Shown here: one piece after another, positions 7,568 through 9,903 of the stretch | Layout of the letters: each line of letters starts with the position of its first letter | Numbering within the stretch: the stretch's first letter is position 1 | DNA from: Actinomycetes bacterium | GTDB lineage: Bacteria; Actinomycetota; Acidimicrobiia; Acidimicrobiales; RAAP-2 | Reading direction: 5' to 3' | Length of the DNA: 9,903 nucleotides | Assembly: GCA_021787255.1 (NCBI GenBank) | Contig: JAJYMD010000288.1 | Span: 1 to 9,903, forward strand | Position numbers and translations under genes: made by a program | Notes under the pieces: generated by a model | Database searches by the model: none | The model's input: only the letters and a program-made list of their open reading frames with translations | What the model was told of the DNA's origin: nothing

Positions 7568-7635
7568 GCCCCGTGCTTTCGCCGACCCCGTGCGAACCCC
7601 GTGCCGACCCCGCAGAGACCCCGTGTCAGCCCCGC
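7568..7635 (+). repeat. Short imperfect tandem repeats with ACCCCGTG core
   Basis: Directly after the HEAT-repeat gene the sequence carries about five or six spaced copies of (G/A)CCCCGTG or a one-base variant, every 10-15 bases, across 7568-7635. The rest of the 226-base spacer before the arsR-type gene (7561-7786) holds the inverted pair CTGCG-ATTCG-CGCAG near 7663-7678 and no recognisable gene. The function is unknown; on the minus strand the repeats would be CACGGGG. Confidence 0.6.
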
Positions 7636-7771
7636 GGCGACTAGGGTGACCCTGCGGCTGCGTTCTGCGATTCGCGCAGATGGGTCCTCGAGAGGGGTCC
7701 GCCAGAGCGGTGGCGTGGTCGCTCGATCCGATGATCGCGAAACTGCACGAGGGAGGCTCTTTGGACGCGGC

Positions 7772-7778
7772 GAAGAGG
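7772..7778 (+). promoter_or_regulatory. Ribosome-binding site GAAGAGG
   Basis: A good Shine-Dalgarno sequence ends 8 bases before the ATG at 7787 and decides that start over the in-frame GTG at 7778 and the longer upstream frame. It is the only clear ribosome-binding site I see in the window. Confidence 0.7.
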
Positions 7779-7786
7779 TGCGCGCC

Positions 7787-8185
7787 ATGAGCGCCTCGCC
7801 CCTCAGGCAAGCTCCTCGCGCAAGCCCGCGACTCGCAGAGCTGGTCAGGTCGGTTCCTGAGGATCCGGCCGGACGAGAGCTGCTGGCGCGCTTCTATCGC
7901 GCGCTCGGTGACCCGACCCGCTTGGCGCTTCTCGCCTTCTGCGCCGACGACGAGCGCACCGGCACCGAGTGCGTCATCCACGCGGGTCTCTCCCAAGGGC
8001 GCGTCTCGGCGCACCTCGGGTGCCTCGTCAGCTGCGGCCTGCTCGAGGTACGACGGGCCGGTCGCTTTGCGTACTACAAGGTCGCGGACCCCCGCGTGGC
8101 TGCGCTCGTCCAGCTCGGGGCATCCATGGTCGCCGAGCACGCTGCAGGGGTCGCGGCGTGCACGAGGGTGGCGGCCGCTCGGTGA
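7787..8185 (+). CDS. ArsR/SmtB-family metal-sensing repressor, CmtR-like
   Basis: 132 residues, ATG 7787 with a good ribosome-binding site. The winged helix-turn-helix is clear: FYRALGDPTRLALLAFC (36-52), then the recognition region LSQGRVSAHLGCLVSCGLLEV (68-88), and the wing RRAGRFAYYKVADPRV (89-104). Cysteines C79 and C83 in HLGCLVSCG, plus C125 near the C-terminus, match in spacing the Cd(II)/Pb(II) ligands of Mycobacterium tuberculosis CmtR (C57, C61, C102; offsets 4 and 41, here 4 and 42). C52 and C62 are additional. Family members repress a metal-efflux gene until metal binds. None is visible in the window; the gene is convergent with mreB and 226 bases from the HEAT-repeat gene, so its target lies elsewhere or it is autoregulated. 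Metal choice is inference. Confidence 0.88.
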   Translation: MSASPLRQAPRASPRLAELVRSVPEDPAGRELLARFYRALGDPTRLALLAFCADDERTGTECVIHAGLSQGRVSAHLGCLVSCGLLEVRRAGRFAYYKVADPRVAALVQLGASMVAEHAAGVAACTRVAAAR

Positions 8186-8317
8186 CGAACCGTCGCTCTG
8201 CTCGCACAATCGGCGTCTGATCTGAGCTCGGCGGGCGTCGCCCACCTGTGCGCGGCGCGAGGCCATGCGAGCGCCTTCGTGGGTGGCCGCCTGCAGCCGC
8301 CCGTCTACCTGCCGCAG

Positions 8318-8371
8318 GCGACCACCGGCGGTCCTGCGACCACCCGCGGCCCTGCGACCACCCGCGGCCGC
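8318..8371 (+). repeat. Three tandem copies of an 18-bp GC-rich unit
   Basis: Units start at 8318, 8336 and 8354. Copies 2 and 3 read GCGACCACCCGCGGCC plus CT or GC; copy 1 differs at two bases. They lie in the 252-base spacer (8186-8437) between the convergent arsR-type and mreB genes. Apart from these repeats and the inverted repeat next to mreB, I see nothing coding there. Copy number may vary between strains. Confidence 0.8.
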
Positions 8372-8401
8372 GCGCCTACCCCCGAGGTGTCGCTACCCGG
8401 T

Positions 8402-8437
8402 GCCGGTCGCGAGGACGCGCCGGCCGTCTCGACCGGC
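8402..8437 (-). terminator. Inverted repeat abutting the mreB stop, possible terminator
   Basis: GCCGGTCG (8402-8409) and CGACCGGC (8430-8437) form a perfect 8-bp stem with a 20-base loop that itself contains a small CGGCCG palindrome. It lies immediately after the mreB TGA between two convergent genes, a usual terminator position. There is no T tract on either strand, so this is tentative. Confidence 0.35.
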
Positions 8438-9442
8438 TCAGCCCTCGGCCGCCGCGAGGATCGGCTGCAGCCGGTCGATCGACTCGATGCAGCGCCCCGC
8501 GCCGAGCGCGACGCACTCGAGCGGCATGTCCACGAGGCGCACCGGCACTCCGGTCGTCTCGGCCAAGCGCCCAGGCAGCCCGCGCAGCAGCGCGCCCCCA
8601 CCGGTCAGGTGGATCCCCTCGAACATGACGTCCTGGGCGAGCTCGGGGGGCGCCTCGGCGAGGCACTTCGCGGCCGCCTCGAGGATCTGGGACGCGTGCT
8701 CCTCGAACGCGGTACGCACCTCGGCGGAGCTCAACGCGACGGTCCGCGGCGTCCCCGTTGACACGTCCCGGCCGCGCAGCTCCACACCCTGCTCGTCGCC
8801 GTAGGGGGCGGCCGAGCCGATCGCGAGCTTGACCGCCTCAGCCGTTCGCTCGCCGATCGTGACGCCGAACTTCGCGCGCACGTGCGACTGGATCGCGGCG
8901 TCGAAGTCGAAGCCGCCACAGCGGATCGCCCGGGTCGAGACCACGCCGCCCAAAGAGATGACGGCCATCTCGGAAGTGCCACCGCCGACGTCCACGATCA
9001 TCGACCCGACGGGCTCGTGGACCGCGAGCCCAGCACCGATCCCTGCGGCGAGAGGCTGCTCGATGAGGAAGCAGTTGGCTGCCCCTGCGCGACGCGTCGC
9101 TTCGACCACGGCCCGCCGCTCCACCGCAGTGATCGCGGACGGCACGCAGACGAGCACCTTTGAACGGCTGATCCTGCTCACCCCGACGCGTCTGAGCAGC
9201 ATGTGCACCATGCGCTCGGTGATCTCGAAGTCGGTGATCGCGCCGTGACGCATCGGTCGCACCGCCACGATGTAACCGGGGGTCCGGCCGATCATCTGCC
9301 ACGCCTCGTCGCCCATCGCGAGCACGCCCTTGGACCGCGAGTCCATCGCGATGACGGTCGGCTCGTTGAGGACGATCCCCCTCCCCTTCATGTAGACGAG
9401 CGTGTTCGCCGTGCCGAGGTCGATCGCCAGGTCCCGGGACAC
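8438..9442 (-). CDS. mreB: MreB-type bacterial actin (rod-shape protein)
   Basis: 334 residues, GTG 9442 to TGA 8438, close to the usual 335-345. The ATPase core of the actin/Hsp70 fold is complete: phosphate-1 DLGTANTLVYMKGRG (8-22), RPMRHGAITDFEITERM (62-78), phosphate-2 DVGGGTSEMAVISLGG (151-166) and adenosine motif LTGGGALLRGL (279-289). MreB filaments lie under the membrane and guide elongation-type peptidoglycan synthesis. At FLIEQPLAAGIGAG (125-138) the residue before Pro is Gln (Q129, codon at 9056-9058), where most MreB have Glu (IEEPMAAAIGAG); actin has Gln at the matching site. No mreC or mreD follows: the next gene is convergent. The GTG start gives VSRDLAIDLG; the frame upstream lacks homology, and no ribosome-binding site is visible, so a leaderless mRNA is likely. 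Confidence 0.94.
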   Translation of the reverse strand: MSRDLAIDLGTANTLVYMKGRGIVLNEPTVIAMDSRSKGVLAMGDEAWQMIGRTPGYIVAVRPMRHGAITDFEITERMVHMLLRRVGVSRISRSKVLVCVPSAITAVERRAVVEATRRAGAANCFLIEQPLAAGIGAGLAVHEPVGSMIVDVGGGTSEMAVISLGGVVSTRAIRCGGFDFDAAIQSHVRAKFGVTIGERTAEAVKLAIGSAAPYGDEQGVELRGRDVSTGTPRTVALSSAEVRTAFEEHASQILEAAAKCLAEAPPELAQDVMFEGIHLTGGGALLRGLPGRLAETTGVPVRLVDMPLECVALGAGRCIESIDRLQPILAAAEG

Positions 9443-9450
9443 CGGATCAC

Positions 9451-9477
9451 ATGGTAGGCAGACAGGGGCGACGTCAA
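9451..9477 (-). promoter_or_regulatory. Candidate mreB promoter, TTGACG and TACCAT
   Basis: Read on the minus strand, TTGACG (9477-9472) is followed after 15 bases by TACCAT (9456-9451), a TANNNT-type -10 box. The GTG start lies 8 bases further on, so transcription would begin at or just before the start codon. The 15-base spacer is short for a standard sigma-70-type promoter. Confidence 0.45.
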
Positions 9478-9495
9478 CGCAACGGACCTCCTCGG

Positions 9496-9501
9496 TAACC
9501 T
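9496..9501 (+). promoter_or_regulatory. Candidate -10 box (TAACCT) for the HtrA-like gene
   Basis: TAACCT fits TANNNT and ends 6 bases before the GTG at 9508, the spacing expected for a leaderless transcript. No Shine-Dalgarno sequence precedes the GTG and no good -35 box is seen. The same bases contain an in-frame TAA (9496-9498), which rules out an upstream start. Confidence 0.4.
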
Positions 9502-9507
9502 CGCTGC

Positions 9508-9903
9508 GTGAGCTTGGGGCGTCCCGAGGGCGATCCGGACGATCCGGAAGCCGGTGCTGGCGGGTGGGTGCCGCCGGAGTCCCGCACCTGGCGCCACCCC
9601 TCGGAGCTCCACGCGGCAAGCGTCGCTGCCGTGCTCACGGCAGCGCACGGCTGGCGACGCGGAGCAGCGCTCGTGGTGGGCACGGCCGCGCTCATGGCGA
9701 TCGCCGCAGGCGCGTTCCTGCTCGCCAAGACCAGCTCTTCGCCGCGCACGACGCTCGACACGATGCCGGTCGGCACCGCGGCGGTCACCCCGTGCTGCAC
9801 GCTCTCGCCGCTGCTCACCCGTGACGCGGAGCAGGCGGTCGTGTCCATCGAGCCAACCGTCGGCCCCGGCGCGACCGGCTGCGGCGTCGTGATCGCCAGC
9901 GAG
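9508..9903 (+). CDS. HtrA/DegP-like membrane serine protease, N-terminal part only
   Basis: 132 codons from GTG 9508, running off the right edge. An in-frame TAA at 9496 makes this GTG the first possible start. Residues 1-50 are an acidic then neutral cytoplasmic segment with WVPPESRTWRHPSEL (20-34), a motif typical of the N-termini of actinobacterial trypsin-like PDZ proteases. One membrane anchor follows (about residues 52-73). Then comes a linker with Ser/Thr/Pro and a CC pair (96-97), and AVVSIEPTVGPGATGCGVVIAS (110-131), which matches the first strands of the HtrA protease domain (usually G-x-GSGVVI). The catalytic His, Asp and Ser would lie beyond the window. It would act outside the membrane in protein quality control. 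It is divergent from mreB with a 65-base gap. The call rests on the N-terminus only. Confidence 0.75.
   Translation, partial: MSLGRPEGDPDDPEAGAGGWVPPESRTWRHPSELHAASVAAVLTAAHGWRRGAALVVGTAALMAIAAGAFLLAKTSSSPRTTLDTMPVGTAAVTPCCTLSPLLTRDAEQAVVSIEPTVGPGATGCGVVIASE

Noticed and set aside
7560..7569. Palindrome GCGGCGCCGC after the HEAT gene as a terminator
   Set aside because: It is a gap-less 10-base palindrome without loop or T tract, expected by chance at this GC content.
8231..8247. Short hairpin GGGC-GTC-GCCC after the arsR-type gene
   Set aside because: A 4-bp stem without a T tract is too weak to call a terminator.
7313..8266. 317-codon minus-strand frame across the HEAT and arsR-type genes
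   Set aside because: It is antisense to two recognisable genes, Arg-rich and without domains.
8318..8371. CRISPR array
   Set aside because: Three 18-base units are directly adjacent without spacers and there are no cas genes.

Overview
The window is gene-dense, very high-GC DNA with mostly GTG starts, few Shine-Dalgarno sequences and several -10-like TANNNT boxes 6-8 bases before the start codon, which suggests leaderless mRNAs. The gene content is actinobacterial: a UPF0182 membrane protein, a PDZ/Lon-type protease, a DivIVA-domain protein, a protein with the WRHPSE-type N-terminus seen in actinobacterial HtrA proteases, and an MreB. A deep-branching actinobacterium of the Acidimicrobiia type fits best, but this is inference from protein flavour and not from a marker gene.

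Left two thirds, minus strand (1-6912, read right to left): a secreted PDZ/Lon (S16-type) protease; then a 790-residue protein with an N-terminal DivIVA domain, a long coiled coil, a low-complexity linker and a C-terminal domain resembling the phage Mu F / SPP1 gp7 head-morphogenesis family, ending in a Cys/His cluster; then a very large UPF0182 membrane protein that runs off the left edge. The three genes lie 37 and about 27 bases apart and look like one transcription unit. To my knowledge the protease and UPF0182 genes are neighbours in mycobacteria (Rv3194c-Rv3193c), so the DivIVA/MuF-like gene appears to sit inside an otherwise conserved pair.

Middle, plus strand (6922-8185): a HEAT-repeat protein whose start lies only 9 bases from the protease start and diverges from it, then an ArsR-family regulator carrying the cysteine pattern of the Cd/Pb sensor CmtR. 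Both flanking spacers (7561-7786 and 8186-8437) contain short GC-rich tandem repeats and no gene that I can see.

Right end (8438-9903): mreB on the minus strand, without mreC or mreD next to it and with Gln where MreB normally has its catalytic Glu; and, divergent across a 65-base promoter region, the first 132 codons of an HtrA-like membrane serine protease that runs off the right edge. Envelope proteins (UPF0182, two membrane-anchored proteases, DivIVA-like, MreB) dominate. The most unusual object is the DivIVA-MuF-like fusion.
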